Assembly: GCA_030762935.1 (NCBI GenBank)
Contig: CM060893.1
Location: forward strand, 14,328,897-14,392,896
From: Hymenopus coronatus
Lineage: Eukaryota; Arthropoda; Insecta; Mantodea; Hymenopodidae
Direction of reading: 5' to 3'
Length of the DNA stretch: 64,000 nucleotides
Both the position numbers and the translations under genes were made by a program. Positions 1 to 9,566 of this stretch are shown piece by piece. Under the pieces are notes generated by a model. That model did no database searches. It was not told the origin of the DNA and worked only from the letters and a program-made list of their open reading frames with translations. The first letter of the stretch is position 1. Each line of letters starts with the position of its first letter.

Positions 1-169
1 CTTGCGCGGGCAACAAACCAGCTTGGAATTTTATAGCCAGAAATGAGCACAGTGCGACCGTGCACATTAACACCTCCAGGGTTCGGTTTATCAGCAGGAG
101 GTGCTGCTATTTTTGAGATTTAGTTGAAACTATCCGGAAGTGCAACTGCAGTATTTGTGAGACGCGCTA

Positions 170-470
170 TTTTTCTTAGTATTTTCCATTTTACGCGAGA
201 GCTAAGCAGTTCATAACAGAAAACAACCTCAACGAAGAAAATTTTCCGAAGATTGTTATCACTACGACCATAACTTCATCATAACCAGAAATATGCTTTT
301 TCACAATAAAAAGAAGTAAAACCTTTACTAGGAGTACGATGGGTGAAGACCGACTTTCAGCACTGGCAATGCTTGCTATTGAGAAGAAACTGGTCAACAG
401 CATAAAGGACTTTAATTACCGAGTGATAGAAAAGTTTGCACATTTGAAAAACCGGCGCGTGGAAATCTGT
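170..470 (+). pseudogene. hAT transposase C-terminal dimerisation relic
   Basis: Reading + with frame slips, about 314-465 encodes S-T-M-G-E-D-R-L-S-A-L-A-M-L-A-I-E-K-K-L-V, followed by a basic tail. This is the end of the hAT dimerisation domain and closely resembles the end of the larger hAT copy at 6190-6334 (Q-D-R-L-T-S-L-A-M-L-S-I-E-K-K). The segment just upstream (about 215-310) keeps only traces of the domain and is frameshifted. The transposase core is not visible, so this is a 5'-truncated fragment or it continues left of the window. It is a dead copy. Confidence 0.7.
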
Positions 471-479
471 ACAAATAAA

Positions 480-984
480 TGTGGATTTAATTGCGTAATT
501 CAAACAATGTAAATATTATTCACTGTAAATACCATTCTTCACAAATACCCCTTCATCACCTCATATTGCTGTTAACTCTCGGAGACTAAGAAATTCAACA
601 TCTTTACAATACTGGGTGGGTGACGATTTGTGTAACAAATTTATAATTCTTGTTATTAGGCACATTGTTTCTAATATTACTAGATTTGATGTTGCGGCAA
701 CGGTGGTAGCAATAGCAGCAGCGGCTGCGGCGGTGGTAAATTGCTGATTTTGTGAACACCTGAATTTTAATCCAAGAGCCGCCATTGATCCTATGGTATT
801 TTATTATGGGGAAGCAGCAGCCAAGTGACTGAGATACTGATTTTACAAAAAAAGATGATCCTATAATATAAAATGCTGGCAAACTTGAACAATGTGAACC
901 TTTGTTTATTAAACTAGGTATTTTGACAGTGGTAAATTTGTATATTTATACTGTAATTAATTATGTGAGAACATACCTATATGA
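480..984. other. intergenic, no gene recognised
   Basis: AT-rich sequence with one short GC-rich patch of alternating GCA/GCG/GGT triplets (about 700-740). Short ORFs here show no recognisable domain. Nothing else seen. Confidence 0.5.
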
Positions 985-1422
985 GCTGGATTACAGACAG
1001 GACATGCATACACATAATGCCAGAAATAGAAATCAAATTAATGTCCCATATCAACAACAGCAGAGAGCTTTAAAGTGATAGGGTTAAAACTGTACAACAA
1101 TCTACCAAAGACAATAACAGTGCTACCTGCGACAAAATTTAAACAAAAGACATGTGACTGGTTAGTTGCAACACCATATTCTGTTCAGGAGTTTTTAGAG
1201 GTTAATAAGAATAATAATTTCAAAAAATAAAAAAATATTAATTACTATTTATTCCACATTGTTATCTAATATGTTAATTTAACTTGGTAATGGAATACAG
1301 GATTTATAATTTGACAATCATTGTTATAGCCCAATGTATGTATTTTAATTTGTTGTACATAGTACTGTATTTTTCTCTTGATGTTGTCTATTGCTGTACA
1401 TAGCCTAGTGACAACAAAAATC
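985..1422 (+). mobile_element. LINE (jockey-like) ORF2 C-terminus and 3' UTR
   Basis: About 985-1225 translates as a degenerate non-LTR retrotransposon tail: H-N-A-R-N-R-N-Q, then K-V-I-G-L-K-L-Y-N-N-L-P, and finally Y-S-V-Q-E-F-L. The order 'N-x-R-x-x-N', 'G-x-K-L-Y-N-x-L-P', 'Y-S-x-x-E-F-L' is typical of the end of jockey-clade ORF2 proteins. It is followed by a 3' UTR that runs directly into the trinucleotide tract from 1423, as LINE tails often do. Several other LINE pieces in the window share the same ending. 5'-truncated and inactive. Confidence 0.7.
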
Positions 1423-1489
<67 letters not shown>

Positions 1490-1650
1490 GTTGTTGTTGT
1501 TGTTGTTGTTGTTGTTATTATTATTATTATTGTTATTGTTGTTGTTGTTGTTATTATTATTATTACCACTATTACCACTATTACCACCATCACCATCATC
1601 ATCATCATCATCATCATTATTATTATTATTACTATTATTATTACTATTAT
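1423..1650. repeat. compound trinucleotide tract (TTA/TTG/CCA/TCA)
   Basis: Over 220 bases of almost pure trinucleotide repeat in blocks: TTA, TTG, TTA, TTG, TTA, then TTACCA-type, CCA/TCA and back to TTA. Its position at the end of a LINE 3' UTR suggests expansion of the retrotransposon tail. Long ORFs across it (poly-Tyr/Cys/His on +, poly-Ile/Thr/Met on -) are artefacts. Confidence 0.95.
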
Positions 1651-2167
1651 AAATACAATTATAAATACAATTCTAATAGAGTTTTCAAATCTATTCCATA
1701 ACACATTAAAATATAAAAGGAATTTATAGCGTGAACAATAAATTAAACAACCACTTAAAAAAATAATGTTAGTCTTTAATTCGACAATCTGACACGAAAT
1801 AAAACAAGCGTTCCAAAGGTGTCTATAAAGAAATAGAAGCACTAGGGCACAAATAATAACTAAATGTTGCTTAACTTGTACTTATTTAAAAATGTTTGCA
1901 CATTAGTTCGTAGTAAAATAAACCATACACATACCATGGACGTGTACATATAAAAGGACGTCTAAGATAAAACTTGCCGATTAATAAACGTAGCATATAA
2001 TTCATAAAATACATAGCATACATTTTTTGTTTAGTAACATACACTCGGTGAATGAGATTGGCAACACTGACCCACAGTTACGATAGTTTAGCCTGATTGC
2101 GCAGCAATTGTACAGATTGGGAGTCACATGAATTTTTACCTTATTTTCTTTACAATAAGCTAATTTT
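1651..2167. other. no gene recognised; possible 3' part of the SANT gene
   Basis: AT-rich. On the minus strand a GTAAGT donor-like site lies at the 3' end of the SANT ORF (around 2170-2176), so a further exon of that gene could fall here, but I could not identify one with a convincing coding signature. Confidence 0.4.
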
Positions 2168-2737
2168 TCACTTACCATGTTTTGAACTTCCAGCATAAAC
2201 ATCCACAGGAACATCTGGGTTAATGTCCACTGAAATGTCGTAACTTGTGTGCAGTTCACCTTCCAAATAACCAACACCATCTGTTACTTCAGTTTTCATG
2301 GAATTCTCGTAATTTGCTATTGTTACATCATCGTCACATACCGAATCGATTCCTTCAAACATTTGAGGCATTAGTTCAATTATTATTTTTGAAATACCAT
2401 CCACGTACGATATCTGTGAACAATCACCACTTACTAATTTATCGTGAGTTTCTCTGGCTTTCTGCTTTTTAGCCTTTGCCTTTAGGTCTTTCCAAAGAAC
2501 TCTAAGCTGTTCTTCGGTACGTTTCTCGTCACTCAACGCATTAAAGTCGTCGGTCACCACTTTCCAGGCGTTTCTCTTTTTATTAAGCATCTTTGTATCG
2601 TGTCTCTTACACTCTATGCTGTTTACATGGATTTTCATTATCTCTGTCAGCAAACATTTATCCCCTTCGCTGACATTTTTGCCCCTTTTCCTATCGGACA
2701 TAACCTTATCCATAGTCACTTCAGGTAAATCGTACAA
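2168..2737 (-). CDS. Myb/SANT-like DNA-binding domain protein
   Basis: Uninterrupted ORF of up to 189 codons. Methionines lie at residues 1, 9 and 13; I favour the one starting M-D-K-V or M-S-D-R-K because the domain begins directly after. Residues about 20-95 fit the Myb/SANT-like (MSANTD3/apontic-type) trihelix: an acidic first helix ending T-E-I-M-K-I-H, 'K-K-R-N-A-W-K-V-V-T-D-D-F-N-A', and 'E-E-Q-L-R-V-L-W-K-D-L-K-A-K-A-K-K'. The rest is acidic with no domain I know. A GTAAGT at the very end of the ORF, before its stop, suggests a spliced C-terminus. Such proteins occur both as host factors and inside DNA transposons; the adjacent GAATCG-word array favours a transposon origin. Function not established. 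Confidence 0.6.
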   Translation of the reverse strand: MYDLPEVTMDKVMSDRKRGKNVSEGDKCLLTEIMKIHVNSIECKRHDTKMLNKKRNAWKVVTDDFNALSDEKRTEEQLRVLWKDLKAKAKKQKARETHDKLVSGDCSQISYVDGISKIIIELMPQMFEGIDSVCDDDVTIANYENSMKTEVTDGVGYLEGELHTSYDISVDINPDVPVDVYAGSSKHGK

Positions 2738-2924
2738 ACAGAATAAAACTCTACGTGTATTGAACTCTTACTTCCGTAGTAGTTAATCGTATTTATCGTA
2801 GTTGCGCCCTACAAATATACTTCCATAGTAAATTACTCTCACAATAACCTACCTCTGTAGTAGGCACTACATAAGGCAATCTTAACTCTCCCGTTTAAAT
2901 AGCGATCACTATTAACTATTAGAC

Positions 2925-3190
2925 ATGGTGCGATTCATGAACGAATCGTTCATATGAACGAGTACAAGAAAAGAATCGTATGAATCGTGTCAACCTTAGC
3001 ATGAATTGTCGTTCAAAAAGAATCGTAAGAATCGTGCTAGTCTTAACATGAATTGTTGTTCAAAAAGAATTGTGTGAATCGAAAAGAATCGCATGAATTG
3101 ACAATAATCGTATGAATTGAAAAGAATTGCATGAATCGTGTCAACCATAGTAGATGTCGTCGTTCAAAAAGAATCGCAGATTTGAAGAAT
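2925..3190. repeat. array of GAATCGT/ATGAATCG words
   Basis: About 260 bases packed with variants of ATGAATCGT, AAAGAATCG and its complement CGATTC, including one palindromic cluster (GATTCATGAACGAATCG, near 2931). Longer units recur (GTTCAAAAAGAATCG three times). The array lies in the presumed upstream region of the minus-strand SANT ORF. The same word recurs at 8026-8262 and 9165-9235. Likely a subterminal repeat of a DNA transposon or a binding-site cluster. Confidence 0.8.
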
Positions 3191-3416
3191 CGTGATCAGC
3201 CATTGTTATTCCTTTGCTTCGAACTTTCGGAGTACCAAACCGAGCTTCGACGGAAACTGCCGAGTGAGCACGATGTATTAACCATTTATGTTAATGTGAA
3301 AACCCTACAGCGCTGAGGCCACGAGGCTAAAGAAGAAAATGTATGTTTAAGAAAATGAACACTACCGATTATTGCCAAAGCCACCACGAGCGTCTTTATT
3401 TTAGATGAGTTATTGT

Positions 3417-6400
3417 CAGGGGCGGCTCGTCCTTACGTGCTGAAGAGCTGCAGCACGCTACTTTTTTTTCTTCTAAATTACATAACAGACATGCTGAAGG
3501 ACCATGTAACAAACATAACACATTATGGTAGTAATAAGAAAGGCAGCACTGCCAATGACTAACTCTCGAAGCAAGGTAAACACGCAAGTTTAGCTAATGG
3601 AATGCATCCACGTGCTCAAAGCGATCAAGCACGGTAGGTGAATATTGCGCTTGCGTAGAACCTTCCCCTCTTACCCCCCCCTGACGGTCGCTGTCCCATC
3701 GTTTTCGCACTGCTACGTGCTGCGTTTGGCTAAAGCACGGAATCAATGAAATCGCTACGAGTGTTAGTTCTTTTCCTTATAATCGTTTTGGCAGCAGACG
3801 AAACAGCCCTGCCACACTCACCTAAGTGCCACACTAAACATCAGAATTTAGTGAAATTAATTAAAGCGTATTACAACGTTTTATTTTAGTTATAATAACT
3901 AATTATATCTTTGTGATACAAACTGAGTCATAAAAGGACTATTATCTCCATACCTTATTCACAATGGAACGTACAGAACATTGTTTGTTATATTGTTTGT
4001 TAACATTGGTAACCATAAGTTCATATTGGCGCAATGTGTTACTTCCGCAAATGTGAAATCTAACAGGCCCACGTGTATCACATTGAAACAAAGTGTTCTG
4101 TTGTGTAAATGTTATTCAGTGTCAGTTTTCAGTTTATTTCCAACTGTGATCGCACTTTATTATATTTCAGTATCATTCAGTGTAGGTTTGTGTTACTTTC
4201 ATAGGTAAGAAAACTTTAGTCATACATAATGAATATAGTTGATGAGCTGTTAAAAACTCCCTTTTCAAGGCGATCGTTAGATGAAAAGATCAGGATAAAA
4301 AATTTAGGGCGACCTACTCCTGATCTAAAAATTGAACAGAAAGCAAAAGGAAGTAAAAATTCTATTTAAACAAGAAAGTTTAACACAAATATATATGACA
4401 ACAGTGACTGGATCTGTGGTTGTGAAATCAGAAACGCGCTCTTTTGCTTTCCTTGCCTCTTGTTTGGAAGTACAGATTCGTGGTCTACGACTGGTGTTAA
4501 AGATCTAGGTCATGTTAATGAATATATAAAAAAAACATTCAAATAGCAAGAAGCATATTAAAAACTCGCTTGACTTCTCAATGCTTGGAGGTGTAAATAT
4601 TGCAACGCAGCTAAGCAGGGCATATCAAGATGCTACACAAAAACATAATGAACAGGTTGAGAAAAATAGATACATATTATCCAGGATAATAGACTGCATC
4701 AAATTTTGTGGGGCCTTTGAGCTTGCTTTGCGTGGACATGATGAGACGGAAACGTCAGATAATCCCGGCGTGTTTTTAGGCCTTATAAATCTATTGGGCA
4801 GTATAGACAGTGCGATGAAAGAGCATACCGAAAGCAATAAGGTGTTCAAAGGATTATCTAAGACCATCCAGAATAAACTACTTGATTGCATGTTGGAAAT
4901 GTGCCATGAAGAAATTGAAAGAGAAATGAAGGAGGCAGCCTATGTTGCTATCATGGCAGACGAAACCACTGATATCACTGAAAAAATTCAGTTGGCATTA
5001 ATTTTTAGATATGAAAGGAACGGCTTTATTTATGAACGGTTTTGGGGATTTTTTAATCCATCTGATCAGACCGCTAATTCTATTGCCGGTTGTATTTTGA
5101 AAGAAGTGGACACCCTTTTTAAGGATGATCGCCATAAAATCATCGCCCAGACTTATGACGGTGCGTCTGTAATGAGCGGCAACACAGGAGGCGTGCAGAT
5201 CAAGATGAAAGAACACTATCCTCTCGCACAGTATGTACATTGTTACGCCCATCAATTAAATCTGGTTATGGAGAAAGCAGCTTCTCAAAATCAGTCCGCC
5301 AGAATATTCTTCTGCAGTCTCTCAGCTTTTCCAGCATTTTTTTCAAGATCTCCACAGCGTTTAGCAGCATTGGAAGCAACTGTTGCTCGAAGAGTTCCTC
5401 GAGAATCTGCAACAAGATGGAATTTCAAGTCTAGGACTGTTAACACCGTATATGAACACAGAGAATCTCTGATCGATTGTTTTGACGAATTAGAACAATC
5501 TTTATCAGATAGGACAGTGCAAGAAGCTCGTGGCCTGCGGCATAATTTGGAGGATGGAGAATTTAATTTCTGGCTTGCTTTTTTTTTCAGAAAATAATGC
5601 CACATGTAGACATTTTGTATAATCAGCTACAAGCAAGACAGATGGATGCAGTGAAGGCAAAAAATGCAGTCCAATCTTTTGCCAAAGCAATTGATGCCGT
5701 GCGAAGTAGAACGGATGATATAGCACACCAGATTCAGACATCTAACGTCCACGTTACAAAAAGACGTCGTAGGGAAACTAACTTAGGAGTAGATGCCAAG
5801 GAAGTATGTGACCGAATAATATCGGAGGTACACAGCCGCTTTGAGTCCACAGAACATCTTGATGCTGCAAAACTATTGGATGCAAAAAACTTTGAATTAT
5901 TTTCTCAAGTTTTTCCTGAAACAGAACTCGGCATTGTCTGTGATCGATACAAAGATCTCGACAAAAACAAGCTCCGAACCGAACTTAGCATTTTATATGA
6001 GCATCCGGAATTCAGGAAAGTAGAAGGTGCTCTTCCACTCTTGCAGTTGACACTAAAAAATAATCTGCAAAAAACTTTTAGTGAAGTGACAAAGGTTTTA
6101 AGAATTGTTGTGACTATTCCCATGTCAACTGCAGAACCAGAACGATGTTTCTCCTCTTTGAAGAGGATAAAAACCTTTCTGAGGAACACCATGTGTCAGG
6201 ATCGCCTTACCTCTCTGGCCATGCTATCCATAGAGAAGAAATTCGTTACAAATATCAGGGATTTCAACGTCAGAGTGATGGACAAATTCTGCATGAAGAA
6301 ACATCGGCGTATGGACTTCATTTTTCGAAACTAGGTGAGTTGCATGCATTTTTTTTCCCCCGTGCAGCACGCTACTTGTTTTAGGCACAAGCCGCCACTG
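3417..6400 (+). mobile_element. complete hAT transposon with perfect 8-bp target duplication
   Basis: A 2,984-bp element bounded by the direct repeat GTTATTGT (3409-3416 and 6401-6408). Terminal inverted repeats start CAGGGGCGGCTCGT at 3417 and, read from the right end, CAGTGGCGGCTTGT. Both ends also share an inner inverted block containing GCAGCACGCTACTT. The 8-bp duplication and CAG-starting repeats are diagnostic of hAT. The single transposase gene inside is broken (see 4229-6334). The undecayed duplication suggests a moderately recent insertion. Confidence 0.95.
4229..6334 (+). pseudogene. hAT transposase (ZMYM1/TTF zinc-finger type), broken
   Basis: Domains in order: an N-terminal stretch from ATG 4229; a TTF-type zinc-finger segment (W-I-C-G-C ... 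F-C-F-P-C-L-L-F); DUF4371-like sequence from about 4580; an RNase H-like core with A-D-E-T-T-D and Y-D-G-A-S-V-M; the Y-A-H-Q-L-N-L-V helix; R-W-N-F; and the hAT dimerisation domain ending 6334. Three lesions are visible: a TAA stop at 4367-4369 in an otherwise continuing frame, a frameshift at an A8 run (4528-4535), and a frameshift at a T9 run (5579-5587). The last two sit in homopolymers, so sequencing error is possible for them. A minus-strand reading contributes nothing. Not expected to make active protein. Confidence 0.9.
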
Positions 6401-6438
6401 GTTATTGTACAGGTTAAAGTAAGTTTATAATTTACAAC

Positions 6439-6442
<4 letters not shown>

Positions 6443-6470
<28 letters not shown>
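6443..6470. repeat. (TA)n microsatellite
   Basis: About 14 TA units just outside the hAT element. Confidence 0.95.
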
Positions 6471-6764
6471 TCATACATATACAGAATCTTAAATGTAACA
6501 TATGTACAGGTAAATCGTCACTACGTTAGCAAGATATATGACTTCAGAAACTAATTTTACGTAAAAAAAGAAAAAAAAATGCTCCAACATATTACAAATA
6601 GCTTTTGTGTAGTGTGCCAAAGCAGTAACCTTTTTTGTTCTCTTTGTTTGACCAGCATAAAGAAAAAACGAATAATGACTTTCCATTTGAGAAAAGTATA
6701 AATATGGAAAGACTGAAAAAATAACAGAAAATATGTAGGAAATTGTTAACTCTGCATCGTAGGT

Positions 6765-6962
6765 AGATGCAGAACTTAAATATCAACTTTGGCATTTACC
6801 TAACGGACTTTTCGTCTTTGAGTTATTCTGTTCATTCACAGCTACATAAACACACACGCACGCACACAAACATAGTCCTTTTTCTGAAAATGCCATTTTG
6901 GATTCATGGGATCTCAAAACATAATTTCCGATGAAATGTCAACATGAAATTTTTAGCTGGAA
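6765..6962 (-). repeat. R0.9 family, degraded partial copy
   Basis: Matches the reverse complement of the 5' half of the family: the 'AAATATCAACTTTGG' block, the (CA)-rich slot, then 'CCTTTTTCTGAAAATG' and a diverged 'GGATTCATGGGATCTCAAAAC'. Ends not preserved. Confidence 0.6.
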
Positions 6963-7429
6963 AACGATAGTTTACCGTGACACATATAGAATAGAGAACG
7001 TTAATAATAGAAAACAAGTTTTTGTCAGGTTTCTGAGGTACCATTAAATTGATTATTCAAGGAATATGAAGGAATTTTCTCTAAAAGTTAAGCTTCACGT
7101 TCCTGATCATTTACCAACTTGTGAATTCCTCCGACAGCTTCTCAATATGAGATAATCTACCATCATGTAGTTGCCATTAATGATTCTTTTGAAATTAGAT
7201 GTCCTTACAATCCAACATGCTGTACGTTGAATGCAAACATGAAATGCATACACAAATTTGTTTGTGGTCTAATCGGTAAAATCTATGAAATGAAATTGAA
7301 GTCTAGTATGCAAAGTAAGGGGTAACTCATGCCTCGCAATTTTATAACCTGCCTCTTTCACGATACGTTTTAGTATTTGATGATTTGCTAGGTGATTTTC
7401 TTGCAATTCAAGACGCCTCTTTGGAAAAT
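6963..7429. other. no gene recognised
   Basis: AT-rich, no ORF with a domain, no repeat I could match. Confidence 0.4.
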
Positions 7430-7580
7430 AAGAGAATTTAAATACCAAGTTTGCTATTTAATTGACTTTCCATTTGTTAATTATGCTGTTTAGAGGCGCC
7501 CGCGCGCGCACGCACACACATTTTTCATTTTAATTAACGGGGCTTCAAAAGATGCTCCCGGTGAAATCTCCATTTCCAAT
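7430..7580 (-). repeat. R0.9 family, degraded partial copy
   Basis: Contains the family's 'AAATACCAAGTTTG' word, a CG/CA alternating slot (7498-7520) and 'CCGGTGAAATCTC'. Heavily diverged. Confidence 0.55.
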
Positions 7581-7748
7581 TTCTAGATGGGTTGCAATGC
7601 ATTCTCTATCTAATATGTACGATTATATGGTTGAGAAAGTAAACAGGAACACAATCTAAATAAGTATCTATAAGAGATTCCCGGAATTTGACGAAAGGAA
7701 ATCGATACAATACTCTGTGTTCTAACACGATCTTATTAACAGGTGTTA

Positions 7749-7773
7749 AATAATAATAATAATAATAATTAAT

Positions 7774-7817
<44 letters not shown>
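7749..7817. repeat. (TAA)n microsatellite
   Basis: About 23 TAA units with two short TAAT interruptions. Orientation is that of a minus-strand LINE tail, but no LINE coding sequence was recognised beside it. Confidence 0.95.
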
Positions 7818-7820
<3 letters not shown>

Positions 7821-8025
7821 TTATATACTTTGCAATATATATCTCATGTAACACAACTAAAGTGGAATTTCATAGAGTAATTTTATTGTAAAATTCAGAA
7901 AACTCCAGAATAATGGGGAAAGAATGCGTTCAGTTTTACATTGTTTTTCTTTTATGCCAAAAAAAGCTCTTAGCCCCTATCGTAATAACAAAGTCGGGAT
8001 TACAAGGTTGTTTGCATAGCAGCGC

Positions 8026-8262
8026 GATTCATGCAAGAATCGTGAATCGTGCACATAGGCAGGCTAAAAGACAAGGTATCGATTCATGAACGAATTGTGA
8101 ATCGTGCACCTGGGCAGGCTAGGCGACGATTCATGAACGAATTGTGAATCGTGCCCTGGGCAGGCTAAAAGACAAGGCGACGATTCATGAACGAATTGTG
8201 AATCGTGCACCTGGGCAGGCAGGCTAAAAGACAGGACGATTCATGAACGATTTGTACATAAG
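8026..8262. repeat. ~50-bp minisatellite carrying inverted GATTCATGAACGAAT motif
   Basis: Four imperfect units with the spacer variants GGCAGGCTAAAAGACAAGG, GGCAGGCTAGG and GGCAGGCAGGC, so copies differ by small indels in the spacer while the palindromic part is kept. Confidence 0.85.
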
Positions 8263-9262
8263 GTTACTGCGTTTAGCCAAATGAGATACTTTGCCAAGCC
8301 GAGTGCGGCGGACATTCCGTGATTGCCGTGCCGAGTGAGTACTGAAAATTACCATGCATTCTGATGTTCTATCATCTGTGTGGCTCTGGTTAGCGAAAAC
8401 AGAAAACCACTGCCATTAAATAGAACATTGTTGAGTTCTGACGATACGGAGTTAACGATGATGGTTAATTTTTTAAAAACAATAGCGTATAATCGAAAGC
8501 GCAGTAAATCGAATCGTAAACATTTCCATTCAAACTACAGCACCACATATAAGGAAAGGATTAATGTCCAGTAATTATTTTACTGAACATTATTAAATAT
8601 CTAATACATTGTATTGTATTTATGACTGTATGTTTTAGATATACAAAGTTGTTAACGGAGGGAAAAACAGAACTTTTAGAATTCCAGGATTAAATAAATT
8701 AATATCTACGTTTAAATTATGATTTAACGGCACCGATTTATACACAATAACCTACACTAAATGCAGGTATAGAAACATCTTACTTCTAATATTAAAATTA
8801 CCTTGGAAGAAAATAATAATTATTCTGGGTACTAGCGTTGCCTTATAATGATGCATTTATAAAAATTGTACGACTTACTAGCGTGCAACCGCGGCAGTGA
8901 TGAATAATAATTACTCTGCTTATTAATTACACAAATACCGCCAGGCGCCATGCAATCGAAGCTAGTTGTCAATTTTAGATTTAAACAAACTCTCATGTGG
9001 TTTTTCTTTTTCCGTTTAATGGAAGACATTTTACCAAATGTTTGCAAAAGAGTACAGCGTTTTATATAAATTACAGTTTTTATGCTATAGGAGCTGCCAT
9101 ATAACTACCATCCCCGTGTAAAAACGAGATAGCTTAATATGAACACAAGACGGCATGCCGATGATTAATGAATCGTGAACGAATCGTATGAATCGATTCA
9201 TATTGCATGAACGAATCGTGTGAATTGGTTACCGAAAATGAATCGCTCGACCCAACTCTATT
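8026..9262. mobile_element. putative non-autonomous element with GAATCG arrays at both ends
   Basis: The left end is a roughly 50-bp tandem array of about four units (8026-8262), each carrying CGATTCATGAACGAATTG, then TGAATCGTGC, then GGCAGGCTAAAAGACA. The right end (9165-9262) is a shorter array of GAATCG words ending CGCTCGACCCAACTCTA; its reverse complement GAGCGATTCAT matches the left edge GCGCGATTCAT. Between them is about 900 bp without a recognisable protein; a 64-codon + ORF at 8380-8574 has no domain. The block at 8283-8345 (CCGAGTGAG) resembles 3230-3275 near the SANT gene, linking the two loci. Boundaries approximate. Confidence 0.5.
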
Positions 9263-9266
9263 AACT

Positions 9267-9444
9267 AGTGTCAATATTCTTCTATAACCTAATGAAAAAT
9301 AAAATGCGTTTTCCTCTTCTCTCACTCTCTGCCCTGGCTAACCTGTAAAAATTAATATGTGAATCCAGTTCCAGTATTCGTTTCTCCTTGGGGTACATAG
9401 TGGGCGTGTGTGTTAACTGTCAGAGGCGTTTTAAATGTAATATA
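9267..9444 (+). promoter_or_regulatory. presumed promoter/5' UTR of WASHC5
   Basis: The only non-repeat sequence between the upstream element and the start codon. It contains a CT-rich stretch (9308-9336) and no TATA box I trust. An in-frame ATG at 9388 would add 19 residues not seen at the N-terminus of strumpellin homologues. Transcription start not determinable; a non-coding first exon further upstream is possible. Confidence 0.35.
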
Positions 9445-9566
9445 ATGACAGACTTTCTGGCCGAGAATAATCCATGCGGGCAAAATATATTGCGCCTCGT
9501 TTCAAGAGGTAATGCAATAATTGCAGAACTGCTGCGTCTAAAAGACTATATTCCACCAGTTTTCCG
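9445..9566 (+). CDS. WASHC5: WASHC5 exon 1 (residues 1-41)
   Basis: Start codon at 9445 chosen because M-T-D-F-L-A-E-N-N matches the start of animal strumpellin. Encodes ...[12 protein letters not shown]. Donor CG|GTAAGT; Arg 41 is split, phase 2. Confidence 0.93.

Noticed and set aside
1378..1842. Long ORFs rich in Tyr/Cys/His (+) or Ile/Thr/Met (-)
   Set aside because: They are translations of the trinucleotide tract, not genes.
8026..8262. CRISPR-like array
   Set aside because: Repeats are imperfect, spacers are themselves repeated, and the genome is animal; it is a minisatellite.
9388..9444. WASHC5 start at the upstream in-frame ATG
   Set aside because: The 19 extra residues do not resemble strumpellin N-termini; 9445 aligns with the family start.
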